This document shows, in pieces, positions 52,725-60,767 of a DNA stretch of 64,000 nt (positions are counted from its first letter, which is position 1; each line of letters opens with the position of its first letter). The position numbers and the translations under genes were made by a program. The notes beneath the pieces are model-generated. The model had not been told where the DNA came from. It saw only the letters and a program-made list of their open reading frames with translations, and searched no databases. The stretch is from Methanosarcinales archaeon (GTDB taxonomy: Archaea; Halobacteriota; Methanosarcinia; Methanosarcinales; Methanoperedenaceae), in the NCBI GenBank assembly GCA_905339155.1, contig CAJPFJ010000011.1, positions 24,203 through 88,202 on the forward strand, read 5' to 3'.

Positions 52725-53621
52725 ATGATTTTACTCACAGGAGCAACGGGTTTTATTGGAAGTCGTGTCTTGCAGGCCTTAACCAAAAAAAACCTGAAAG
52801 TGAGATGCCTTGTCAGGAAACAAAAAACATCCGATAATCCCAACATTACATATATCACCGGGGATGTCCTTGACCGCGATTCGCTTGTGGCTGCGACAAA
52901 AGGTGTCGATACTGTATATTATTTCATTCATATGATGGGAAACCAGCCAAAAGGTGAACAAAAAAAATTCGATGTTCTTGACAGGACTGCAATAGAAAAT
53001 ATGGTAGAAGCATGCAAACTCAATGGCGTCAAAAGGATAATCCACCTCACTGGAATGAGAAATCCGAACGAAAAATTATCCCATCACCTCAAAAGCAGGA
53101 AGGAAGTTGAAGACATTATAAGGAACAGCGGCATTGATCATACGATTTTCAGGGCTTCTATGATAATTGGACGGGGCGGTGCAGCTTTTGATATCCTGGA
53201 TACGGTAGTTAAAAAATTTCCGGTTATCCCTGTTCTTGACTGGGAAGATACACACATTCAGCCGATTTTCATTGACGACGTGATAAAATATCTTGCTGAA
53301 TGCCTTGAAAAAAAAGAGACTGTGAACAAATGTTATGATATCGGATGTTCCCAGGTTTTGACATATAAAGAATTGATACAACAATACGCAGAAGAACTGG
53401 GGTTGAAAAGAACGTTCATTCGAATCCCCGGTTCGTGGCACTGGATATCATCAATTGTACTGGGAAAGCTTTCACCAGTAGATCCTGATGTTGTTTACTG
53501 GCTGATCGAGTCATTACAGAATAGCATGGTGTGCGGACAAAACGACCTCAATAAGATATTCGGGTTTGAACCAGTTCCATTCAAAGAAAGCCTGAAACGG
53601 TCAATTGGGCTGGATTTGTGA
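52725..53621 (+). CDS. NAD(P)-binding NDUFA9/atypical SDR-like protein
   Basis: 298 residues. ILLTGATGFIGSRVLQALTKKN (2-23) binds NAD(P); CLVRKQKTSDNPNITYITGDVLDRDSL and YYFIHMMG follow. Proteins of this kind act as NAD-dependent epimerase-like or quinone-related chaperones (NDUFA9 in complex I); the function here is unknown. It lacks the classical Y-x3-K pair, so it may bind the cofactor without classical catalysis. Confidence 0.8.
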   Translation: MILLTGATGFIGSRVLQALTKKNLKVRCLVRKQKTSDNPNITYITGDVLDRDSLVAATKGVDTVYYFIHMMGNQPKGEQKKFDVLDRTAIENMVEACKLNGVKRIIHLTGMRNPNEKLSHHLKSRKEVEDIIRNSGIDHTIFRASMIIGRGGAAFDILDTVVKKFPVIPVLDWEDTHIQPIFIDDVIKYLAECLEKKETVNKCYDIGCSQVLTYKELIQQYAEELGLKRTFIRIPGSWHWISSIVLGKLSPVDPDVVYWLIESLQNSMVCGQNDLNKIFGFEPVPFKESLKRSIGLDL

Positions 53622-53653
53622 AAGCACATCCTCGGAAGGCCTGGATCAGGGAG

Positions 53654-53839
53654 TCACTTATCAGGTATCTGGGCCAGCTTCAATCCTGCCAGCCCCATTA
53701 TAATAATAAAAAACAGCAATGAAGCTGTATATCCGAATCCTGCCGATGATCCCAGCAATATTTTTGATGCTGCGATCAAAATGATAAAGAGAACAACTGA
53801 CCCAAGCGCCAGTATGATCTCAAGAGATTTTTTGTTCAT
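53654..53839 (-). CDS. Small two-helix membrane protein
   Basis: 61 residues with two hydrophobic helices (about 8-28 and 37-54) and short charged ends. Its start overlaps the serA stop (ATGA), so it is translationally coupled to SerA. No family is recognised. Confidence 0.6.
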   Translation of the reverse strand: MNKKSLEIILALGSVVLFIILIAASKILLGSSAGFGYTASLLFFIIIMGLAGLKLAQIPDK

Positions 53840-55407
53840 AGCACCACAAGTTTTGCATCAATTATGCCAGGAACGGCTTTGATATCATCCAGAATCGCTT
53901 CATCCACTTCGCTATCGATATTCAGGACCATTATTGCTTCGCCTCCTAGCGTTATCCGTCCAACCTGCATTCCTGCGATATTGATATTGTTCTTTCCAAG
54001 TATAATGCAGCAGGGTCCGATGATGTTGGGATGGTCTTCGTGTCTTGCAACTATCATATATTTTGAAGGAACCACATCGATCCTGTACTCGTCGATCTGC
54101 ACTATGCGCGGCTCTTTTCCAACGATGGTGCCACTTACGATTTTTTCTTCTCCTTTCCTGGTCAATTTCACTGCGATCTGGCTGGAATATCCCTGGTTGG
54201 TCTTGGATTTGCTCTCTATTATCTTGATCTTTCGCTCTTTTGCTATGGTCGGGGCATTTACGTAATTAACCCCGGGACCAAGAACAGGTTCAAGCAGACC
54301 TTTTAATACTGCCAGTGTTAAAGGCGCCACATTATGCTCTGCGATTTCACCGCAGTATGAAATTTCTACTTTTTCATAATTGCTCCCGATAAGATACATA
54401 CAGAGTTTTCCAATTTTCTCTGCAAGAGGGAAATAAGGTTCAAGAACCTGCATGGCATCAGGTTTTATATATGGCATATTGATGGCGTTTTTCACAGGGA
54501 GACCCTTCAGGGAATTAACGATCTGCTCGGCTACAGAGATGGCAACATTAATCTGGGCTTCTTCTGTGGATGCTCCAAGGTGCGGCGTCAAAATAACGCG
54601 GTCAAGTTCGATAAGAGGGCTGTCAAAAGGTGGCTCTTTCACGAAAACATCTATTGCTGCACCGCTTACGATATCATCTTTTACTGCTTTTGCAAGCGCT
54701 TCTTCATTAATGATACCTCCTCGTGCGCAGTTAATAATGCGCGCTCCCTTCTTCATAACAGCAAATTCCTTCGTGCTGATAAGGTCTTTTGTTTCTTTTG
54801 TGAGGGGTGTATGTACGGTAATATAATCTGCCCTTTTAACTATGTCTATGACAGTTGTAAGCTCAACACCAAGTTCATTAGCCCTCTCCGGAGAAATGAA
54901 AGGGTCATAAGCAAGTATATTCATCTCCATTCCCTGGGCGCGTTTTGCTACTTCTGCGCCGATCCTTCCAAGCCCTACCACACCAAGAATTTTCTCCCTT
55001 ACTTCAACTCCCATGAATTTTTTCCTGTCCCATTTCTTGCTTTTTAATGATGCATTTGCCTGCGGGATGTTCCTTGACATTGCCATCATCATGGCTATTG
55101 TATGCTCGGCAGCTGAAATGGTATTCCCTTCTGGCGCATTTACAACAATTATTCCCTTTTCTGTGGCTGCATTAACATTAATATTATCCACTCCAACGCC
55201 GGCCCTCCCTATAATTTTTAATTTTTTGCCGGCATTGATAACATCTTTTGTAACCTGTGTTTCACTGCGGACAATGAGGGCTTCATAGTTACCGATCTTT
55301 GCGATCAATTCATCAGGTTTAAGGCCTGTTGTAATATCAACATCAAACTCTTTCTTTAATATCTCGACACCCTTGTCGGATATGGGGTCGCTTACAAGTA
55401 TCTTCAA
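53836..55407 (-). CDS. serA: D-3-phosphoglycerate dehydrogenase
   Basis: About 523 residues from TTG 55407 (a GTG at 55416 is in frame but places ribosome binding sequence less well). KILVSDPISDKG at the N terminus, GRAGVGVDNINV, LGVVGLGRIGAEVAKRA (NAD), NCARGGIINEEAL and TPHLGASTEEAQ with the catalytic His, then the intervening domain and a C-terminal ACT domain (HPNIIGPCCIILG onward). First step of serine synthesis. The long form is the usual archaeal type. Confidence 0.93.
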   Translation of the reverse strand: MKILVSDPISDKGVEILKKEFDVDITTGLKPDELIAKIGNYEALIVRSETQVTKDVINAGKKLKIIGRAGVGVDNINVNAATEKGIIVVNAPEGNTISAAEHTIAMMMAMSRNIPQANASLKSKKWDRKKFMGVEVREKILGVVGLGRIGAEVAKRAQGMEMNILAYDPFISPERANELGVELTTVIDIVKRADYITVHTPLTKETKDLISTKEFAVMKKGARIINCARGGIINEEALAKAVKDDIVSGAAIDVFVKEPPFDSPLIELDRVILTPHLGASTEEAQINVAISVAEQIVNSLKGLPVKNAINMPYIKPDAMQVLEPYFPLAEKIGKLCMYLIGSNYEKVEISYCGEIAEHNVAPLTLAVLKGLLEPVLGPGVNYVNAPTIAKERKIKIIESKSKTNQGYSSQIAVKLTRKGEEKIVSGTIVGKEPRIVQIDEYRIDVVPSKYMIVARHEDHPNIIGPCCIILGKNNINIAGMQVGRITLGGEAIMVLNIDSEVDEAILDDIKAVPGIIDAKLVVL

Positions 55408-55502
55408 GATTATCACCAGATAAATCGGTTTAATTAGACTATTAGCATTTCAGCTTTTCGTTAAAGCTTAGATATTTTAGCATTGAAGATTAAGAGAAAG
55501 CC

Positions 55503-56222
55503 ATGTCAAATCCTACAACAATCGCGAATGATGGAAAATCTGCAAGGCCATTTGTTTTTATCAACGCGGCCATGAGCGCTGACGGAAAAATTGCCACAAT
55601 GCAACGCAGGCAGACCCGGATATCAGGAAACCTGGATTTTGACCGCATGGATGAACTAAGAGCAACATCTTATGCCATTATGGTGGGAATCGGGACTGTG
55701 CTTTCGGATAATCCAAGCCTTACTGTGAAATCAAAAGACAGGTTGGAAAAAAGGCTTTCCATTGGACTTTCGGAAAATCCCATTAGAATAGTTGTTGACA
55801 GCATGGCAAGAATCCCCCAGAGCGCAGATATCTTTAAAAAAGGTAAGGGTAAACGCATAATCGCTGTTTCTGAAAGTGCGCCGGCTGAAAAAGTCCGGAG
55901 CCTTTCAAAGCTTGCAGATATAATTTGTATCGGGAAAAAGAGGGTTGACCTTATCAAACTTTTATCTGAGTTAAAGAATAGGGGCATCAACCGTCTTATG
56001 GTCGAGGGGGGCGCGACACTGATCTGGGGGCTGATTTCAAACGGGCTTGTGGATGAGGTTTATACTTTTGTCGGAAACATCATAATCGGGGGCAAAACCG
56101 CCCCGACACTGGTGGATGGTGAAGGATATGCATCTGATTTTTGCAAACTTACCCTGATCTCATGCGAGGTATTGGAAGAAGGCGTTCTTATAAAATGGAA
56201 AGTCCAGAGTAGTAAAGTTTAA
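55503..56222 (+). CDS. arfC: 2,5-diamino-6-ribosylamino-pyrimidinone 5'-phosphate reductase
   Basis: 239 residues, RibD C-terminal (DHFR-like) domain without deaminase. FINAAMSADGKIA (about 19-31), AIMVGIGTVLSDNPSLTVK, and RLMVEGGATLIWGLI are the family motifs; NAD(P)H reduces the ribose in archaeal riboflavin (and F420-related) synthesis. It starts divergently from serA with an 86-base gap. Confidence 0.9.
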   Translation: MSNPTTIANDGKSARPFVFINAAMSADGKIATMQRRQTRISGNLDFDRMDELRATSYAIMVGIGTVLSDNPSLTVKSKDRLEKRLSIGLSENPIRIVVDSMARIPQSADIFKKGKGKRIIAVSESAPAEKVRSLSKLADIICIGKKRVDLIKLLSELKNRGINRLMVEGGATLIWGLISNGLVDEVYTFVGNIIIGGKTAPTLVDGEGYASDFCKLTLISCEVLEEGVLIKWKVQSSKV

Positions 56223-56247
56223 TACCTTTTACGTTAATTGTAAACAC

Positions 56248-56607
56248 ATGGTTAAACTCGATCAAATCAACATTTCAAATGATGGTCTCACTAAATTTTT
56301 CAGTCCAATAGAGGCTGCAATATTGCGGGCGTTGTGGAGTGAGGGGGATATGACCACGTCAGAGCTTACAGGAAAGACAAATATTCCATTGACAAGTGTT
56401 GCAGGCACTCTTGACCGGCTTGTGAAGGCAGGATATACCACACGTCGAACTGAGATTGTTAATGGAAGAGTAAGATATGTTTATGAGCCAGTCCTTTCTG
56501 AAGAAGAAGCTGCCAGCGAGATCACAACAAAAATACTTGACAGCCTTGTCCAGGCATTCGGACCTCTTGCGGTTGAGAACTTTTCAAAATATAGTGATAA
56601 AAAATGA
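56248..56607 (+). CDS. BlaI/MecI-like winged-helix regulator
   Basis: 119 residues. A winged-helix DNA-binding core (ILRALWSEGDMTTSELTGKT, then SVAGTLDRLVKAGYTTRRTE) matches the penicillinase-repressor family. The C-terminal helix would dimerise. Its stop overlaps the start of an M56/M48-like membrane protease (ATGA), the same order as blaI-blaR1, which suggests signal-triggered proteolytic relief of repression. Confidence 0.82.
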   Translation: MVKLDQINISNDGLTKFFSPIEAAILRALWSEGDMTTSELTGKTNIPLTSVAGTLDRLVKAGYTTRRTEIVNGRVRYVYEPVLSEEEAASEITTKILDSLVQAFGPLAVENFSKYSDKK

Positions 56608-57278
56608 ATATATTCAGTGATATCAACTGCTATGGGCAGTGCTTAAGATCATGGGCGCCCATTGTAGCTTTTATTGTGATAATGTCAATAACTTCAATAG
56701 CAGCAAGCTTGATGTTAAAAAACCCGAAGAAAAGGCTTCAAACATTTATTTTTGCCCAGGTTTCGGGTCTTATCGGGGTAGCCTCAACATATTATCTGAT
56801 GAATTGCAGTGAGATGCTGTCAATGTATCTCTTTTTTGCTTATATGGTTATTTCTACGATCTTGATATTAGGTACGCTGCGTTATTATGACAGGATAATG
56901 ATAAGACGCCTTGAAGCTAAACCGGCCGGAAGCATATTGAAATGGACACAGGAATATGTGGATAAGCTCACATCGGCAAGGGTTTATTATTTTGATTCCG
57001 CTGTGCCTAAAGCGTTTGCAGCAGGACGTTCGATCTTTATATCAATAGGCCTTCTTGAGACATTGGATGATGATGAATTAAAGGCCGTACTCGCGCATGA
57101 AGCATGGCATATAAGGCATAATTCCGGAATGCCATTTCTTTCACGGCTTGCCATGATGGCATTTTCCTCAACATCCGAACCTGAGCTTGAAAAACAGGCT
57201 GATCGTTTTGCAGCGGAGGTCGCAGGGAGTGCGGCACTTTTTTCAGCGCGAAATAAGGTTGATAATGTATTTATTTAA
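56604..57278 (+). CDS. M56/M48-like membrane metalloprotease
   Basis: 224 residues with three or four N-terminal helices (about 20-38, 45-65, 72-92). The zinc motif HEAWH (165-169) and a downstream EKQAD (196-200) third-ligand site are present. It is shorter than BlaR1 and lacks a sensor domain. Coupled to the BlaI-like gene; likely the protease partner of that repressor. Confidence 0.82.
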   Translation: MNIFSDINCYGQCLRSWAPIVAFIVIMSITSIAASLMLKNPKKRLQTFIFAQVSGLIGVASTYYLMNCSEMLSMYLFFAYMVISTILILGTLRYYDRIMIRRLEAKPAGSILKWTQEYVDKLTSARVYYFDSAVPKAFAAGRSIFISIGLLETLDDDELKAVLAHEAWHIRHNSGMPFLSRLAMMAFSSTSEPELEKQADRFAAEVAGSAALFSARNKVDNVFI

Positions 57279-57300
57279 GAAAATATAAAGAAGGTTAACT

Positions 57301-58260
57301 ATGTGGCTTAAATTGAGATTATATATTATAATGGCAATATTATTTGCCATAGTATATGGGCTTGTGGTATTTGCAGCAAATTATGTGGGAATATCAGGAT
57401 TTTTCTTTTATGGTGTTCTTGCCACAGTCATAATGTTGATACAGTATATGATCGGACCAAAGATGGTAGAATGGTCAATGGGTGTGCATTATGTTACTGA
57501 AGTAGAATATCCTGCCCTTCACAGGATGATCACTGAACTTTCAAGAGCTTCCGGCATTCCAAAACCCAGGATCGGTATTGCCAGAATACCTATCCCTAAT
57601 GCGTTTGCATTCGGACGCTGGGCAAAAGATGGAAGAGTTTGTGTCACTGAAGGGATAATGAACCTCCTGAATGAAAAAGAATTGAGGGCGGTTCTGGCAC
57701 ATGAAATATCCCACCTCAAAAACAAGGATGTTGCGATTATAACGATGATAAGTGTAATTCCCATGATATGCTGGTACTTTGCATGGAACCAGTTTTTCTC
57801 AGGCGGAAGGGAACGGGGAAATGGCATTCTTATAGGGATTGTAGCCCTAATAATATATTTGATTACAAATCTTCTTGTCCTGTATGTCTCAAGGATCAGG
57901 GAATATTATGCCGATGAAGGCGCAGTGAAACTTGGCAGCTCACCACATCATCTGGCATCTGCTCTTTATAAACTTGTTTATGGAAGTGCCAGGGTTTCCA
58001 AAGAATCATTAAAACCCATAGAGGGCATGAAAGCATTCTTTGTCAATGATCCATCGCGTGCCAGCCGGGATATAAGGGAATTATCTCATATCGATCTTGA
58101 TGGAAGCGGGACTATTGATATAAATGAACTTATGGCCCTTCGGACTCGCCCGGTAAAGATCAAGACCACCGATAAACTAATGGAAATGTTCAGCACCCAT
58201 CCAAATATGCTTAAACGCATACAGCGGCTGTCCTCTCTCCAGGGGATTTCCGCATATTAA
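57301..58260 (+). CDS. htpX: HtpX-like protease with inserted EF-hand loop
   Basis: 319 residues. Two N-terminal helices (9-28, 32-52), zinc motif HEISH (134-138), two more helices (about 145-162, 176-196), third ligand Glu201 in REYYADE. HtpX degrades misfolded membrane proteins. An unusual segment follows: DLDGSGTIDINE (265-276), a canonical 12-residue EF-hand Ca2+ loop flanked by helices, before the C-terminal family motif. Ca2+ control of the protease is inferred from this alone. Confidence 0.88.
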   Translation: MWLKLRLYIIMAILFAIVYGLVVFAANYVGISGFFFYGVLATVIMLIQYMIGPKMVEWSMGVHYVTEVEYPALHRMITELSRASGIPKPRIGIARIPIPNAFAFGRWAKDGRVCVTEGIMNLLNEKELRAVLAHEISHLKNKDVAIITMISVIPMICWYFAWNQFFSGGRERGNGILIGIVALIIYLITNLLVLYVSRIREYYADEGAVKLGSSPHHLASALYKLVYGSARVSKESLKPIEGMKAFFVNDPSRASRDIRELSHIDLDGSGTIDINELMALRTRPVKIKTTDKLMEMFSTHPNMLKRIQRLSSLQGISAY

Positions 58261-58279
58261 ATTTTTCTTTATTTTCCCT

Positions 58280-58296
58280 CCGAAAAGGTTAAAAGG
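58280..58296 (+). promoter_or_regulatory. Possible BRE/TATA for the coiled-coil gene
   Basis: CCGAAAAGG followed by TTAAAAGG, in the arrangement of BRE and a weak TATA box, lies about 25 bases before the first hairpin of the leader (58323). The match is weak. Confidence 0.35.
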
Positions 58297-58322
58297 GATG
58301 TGAGAGAATGAGGAGAAATCAT

Positions 58323-58505
58323 TCACTCATAATACAGTGATTTGGAGTTTACCTCCAGACATGATTGTTTTGAATATTCAAAATATTAATCTGGCAATAA
58401 TGCCAACAATCATTGTATAACTATGTGATGAGCCGTAAGGCTGTTTCGGGTTATCCGAAACATGTATCGTGCATTATGAAATGCATAACCCCCAACGATT
58501 GTTGG
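58323..58505 (+). ncRNA. Array of hairpins in the leader of the coiled-coil gene
   Basis: Successive perfect stems: TCACT/AGTGA (58323-58340); TGGAG/CTCCA (58343-58357); ATGATTGTT/AACAATCAT (58361-58369 with 58405-58413), which encloses two further hairpins (TTGAATATTCAA at 58370-58381 and GGCA-ATAA-TGCC at 58393-58404), a three-way junction; TGTTTCGG/CCGAAACA (58442-58462); TGCATT-ATGA-AATGCA (58470-58485); CCAAC-GATT-GTTGG (58492-58505). The ribosome binding site GGAGG (58510-58514) and TTG start (58523) follow at once. This looks like a structured 5' leader or small RNA. Confidence 0.6.
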
Positions 58506-58522
58506 AAAAGGAGGACTATAGG

Positions 58523-59383
58523 TTGCTAAATGAATTACAGGGCAGAAAAGGTGACTTAAAAGACAAGTCGGAAGAGTATAAGGATAAAAGAAATGAATCC
58601 AATCTTGAAGCGAGTAAATGTGCCGCGAAAAGGAATGATTTAAACAAACGCACAAAAGAGCTTATTGAAGAGGCACAACAACTCAAAAAGTTGCGTGATG
58701 AAAATAACGAACAGGTTGCTCAATCCAAACTTAAACGCGACGAATTAAATGATCAAGCTAATAAAATTTATGCGGAAATCGATAAGATCCGCAAAGGCCT
58801 CAATCTCGGTGACGGCCCTTCACTTAAAGAATTAAAGAAACAGATCGATGCGCTGGAATTCAAGCAGCAGACCGAGGTAATGACACCCGCAAAGGAAAGG
58901 GAGCTTGTTGATAGTATTACAAAATTGACTGATGAGCTCAAGCACAAAAAACAGCAGCTTGAAGGCAATACTGAATTAAAGACTTTTCTTGAACAGGCCC
59001 AGGCTCTTCGCGATGAAGCATTAATACATCACAATAAAGTCAAAGAATTTGCTGATGCAGCACAACAACATCATGATAAGATGATAGTGATCTTCAAGGA
59101 AGCCGATACAATAAGGGCAGAATCTGATGCCGCACACAAGGAATTTGTGAAAGCGCAGGAAGCTGCGGACGAACAACACAGGTTGTTCATACAGACCCAG
59201 AAAGAGATCCGGGAGATCAATAAAGTGATTATCGGATTAAAGAGGAAGACAAAAGAAGGTAAGGACGAATCCATAAGGGAACAGGCCAAGAAGGAAGCTG
59301 AGGAGGTATATGCCCAGTTCAAGCTTGGTGAGAAACTGAATACCGAGGATTTGATGTTACTGCAAAGATCGGGACTACTTTAG
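58523..59383 (+). CDS. Long coiled-coil protein
   Basis: About 286 residues from TTG 58523 (GGAGG eight bases before). The open frame reaches back to a GTG at 58469 but that part covers two hairpins of the leader. Nearly the whole chain is heptad-rich charged helix (KDKSEEYKDKRNESN through ELKHKKQQLEG), with a short break near residues 100-110 (NLGDGPSLKEL). A family of archaeal coiled-coil proteins, sometimes called phosphoserine-phosphatase-like, looks similar, but no phosphatase motif is present. Function unknown. Confidence 0.75.
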   Translation: MLNELQGRKGDLKDKSEEYKDKRNESNLEASKCAAKRNDLNKRTKELIEEAQQLKKLRDENNEQVAQSKLKRDELNDQANKIYAEIDKIRKGLNLGDGPSLKELKKQIDALEFKQQTEVMTPAKERELVDSITKLTDELKHKKQQLEGNTELKTFLEQAQALRDEALIHHNKVKEFADAAQQHHDKMIVIFKEADTIRAESDAAHKEFVKAQEAADEQHRLFIQTQKEIREINKVIIGLKRKTKEGKDESIREQAKKEAEEVYAQFKLGEKLNTEDLMLLQRSGLL

Positions 59384-59402
59384 ATCCCTTCTCTTTCTAT
59401 TA

Positions 59403-60071
59403 ATGGAAACATCTATAAAGTGTTATACCGTAAGCTGGGATGAAGCATACAGGCTTGCAATAAGGCTTGCACATAAAATAATTGAATCGGGATATAAACC
59501 TGATATTGTTGTAGGGATCGCAAGGGGTGGGCTTGTTCCAGCGCGTATGGTATGCGATTTTCTTTTGCAGGATGAACTGATGTCCATACAGACAGAACAC
59601 TGGGACATCGCTTCAAAACATGAGATCGCAAGGTTAAAATTCTCGCTTCCGAATGAAGCGGACATCTCCGGGAAAAATGTACTTGTTGTTGATGATGTTG
59701 CGGATACGGGGGATAGTTTTTCTGTTATAATGGATTACCTGGAACAAAAGAATCCTATGGAGATCAGGACCGCGGTTCTTCAGTATAAAACCAGCTCAAC
59801 CGTAGTCCCGGATTATTGGGGTGAGAAACTTGAGGAATGGAACTGGATAATATATCCCTGGGCTTTTTATGAAGACCTGGCTGGATTTGTGCAAAAATTA
59901 CTGTCTAAACCAGCCACTAATGAAGAGATCAGGAATGGTCTTTTGTGCAATTTTAATATAAAGATTTCAATAAATGACCTTCTTGGAATGCTAAATGATT
60001 TTCACAATCTGGGAACAATCAAAAAAAGTAAGAAAAACAAAAAAATATTATGGGAAAAAGTGGAACCTTGA
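59403..60071 (+). CDS. Phosphoribosyltransferase with C-terminal winged-helix-like region
   Basis: 222 residues. PDIVVGIARGGLVPARMV (33-50) and the PRPP loop VLVVDDVADTGDSF (93-106) define a type I PRTase of the hypoxanthine/xanthine/guanine kind. The last 70 or so residues (ATNEEIRNGLL to the end) are helical and basic and may be a small winged helix, so it could be a regulator as well as a salvage enzyme. Confidence 0.85.
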   Translation: METSIKCYTVSWDEAYRLAIRLAHKIIESGYKPDIVVGIARGGLVPARMVCDFLLQDELMSIQTEHWDIASKHEIARLKFSLPNEADISGKNVLVVDDVADTGDSFSVIMDYLEQKNPMEIRTAVLQYKTSSTVVPDYWGEKLEEWNWIIYPWAFYEDLAGFVQKLLSKPATNEEIRNGLLCNFNIKISINDLLGMLNDFHNLGTIKKSKKNKKILWEKVEP

Positions 60072-60082
60072 AAGGGTGAATA

Positions 60083-60358
60083 ATGGATACAAGGGTTCAT
60101 ATTTTTGTTTTGGGGAAGGTTCAGGGTGTGTTTTTCAGATCAAGTACCAAGGATAAAGCGAAGGAACTCAGTCTTTCCGGATGGGTCAGGAATCTGGATG
60201 ACGGGCGTGTGGAAGCTGTATTTGAAGGTGAAAAGGAAGCTGTTGACAAAATGGTTGAGTGGTGCAAGGTAGGTCCTGAAAATGCAAAAGTGACAAAAGT
60301 AGAAGTTGTCGCGGAAGATCCCAAAGGAGACTTCAAAGGGTTTTTCCTGCGTCGGTAA
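60083..60358 (+). CDS. acyP: Acylphosphatase
   Basis: 91 residues, full length. GKVQGVFFRSST (11-22) has the phosphate-binding Arg19 and GWVRNLDDGRVE has catalytic Asn37. It hydrolyses acyl phosphates. AGGGTGA lies just before the ATG. It is followed closely by the RNase P RNA gene on the same strand. Confidence 0.93.
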   Translation: MDTRVHIFVLGKVQGVFFRSSTKDKAKELSLSGWVRNLDDGRVEAVFEGEKEAVDKMVEWCKVGPENAKVTKVEVVAEDPKGDFKGFFLRR

Positions 60359-60371
60359 TTATAAACCATGC

Positions 60372-60391
60372 CTCGCCAATTACAGGGCGAG
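60372..60391 (+). terminator. Hairpin between acyP and RNase P RNA
   Basis: CTCGCC (60372-60377) pairs with GGCGAG (60386-60391) across the loop AATTACAG. It begins 14 bases after the acyP stop and overlaps the predicted 5' end of RNase P RNA, so it may be a processing or termination hairpin competing with P1. Confidence 0.35.
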
Positions 60392-60712
60392 AGAGGAAGA
60401 GCGGCCGCCGGCAGCTAGTCTGCTGAGGAAAGTCCCCTCACCATCTGGACCGCGGACATGTGCAAGCATGTAGGGTGAGAATCCTGGCTCTGGAACAGAA
60501 ACGATACCGCAGCGCTTCTAATGCGATGATTCCGAAAGGATGAGGGTCTTTGCGTATGCGGATGGAACGGCGAATCCACGCGGGTGCAAGCCGAAATAGG
60601 ACGTATAGGGCAGTCCAGACCTGTCCGAGTACGGTGCATAGCTGAATGCCGCAGTGTGCGCTACAGGGGCACTCGCCCCTTGCGCTGAACATAAAGGGGC
60701 TTACTCTCCTCA
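60388..60712 (+). ncRNA. rnpB: RNase P RNA, archaeal type A
   Basis: Contains the conserved core blocks in order: GAGGAAAGTCC (60425-60435), ACAGAAAC (about 60497-60504), GAACGGCGAATCC with GGGTGCAAGCCGAAATAGG (about 60566-60600), and AACATAAAGGGGCTTA (60688-60703). The 5' GAGAG pairs with 3' CTCTC to make P1. It is the catalytic RNA maturing tRNA 5' ends. Boundaries are approximate. Confidence 0.93.
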
Positions 60713-60767
60713 CTCAAAATGCCTGAAAAAGATTCATTTTAATACCCTCTAATCATAATAACTCATC

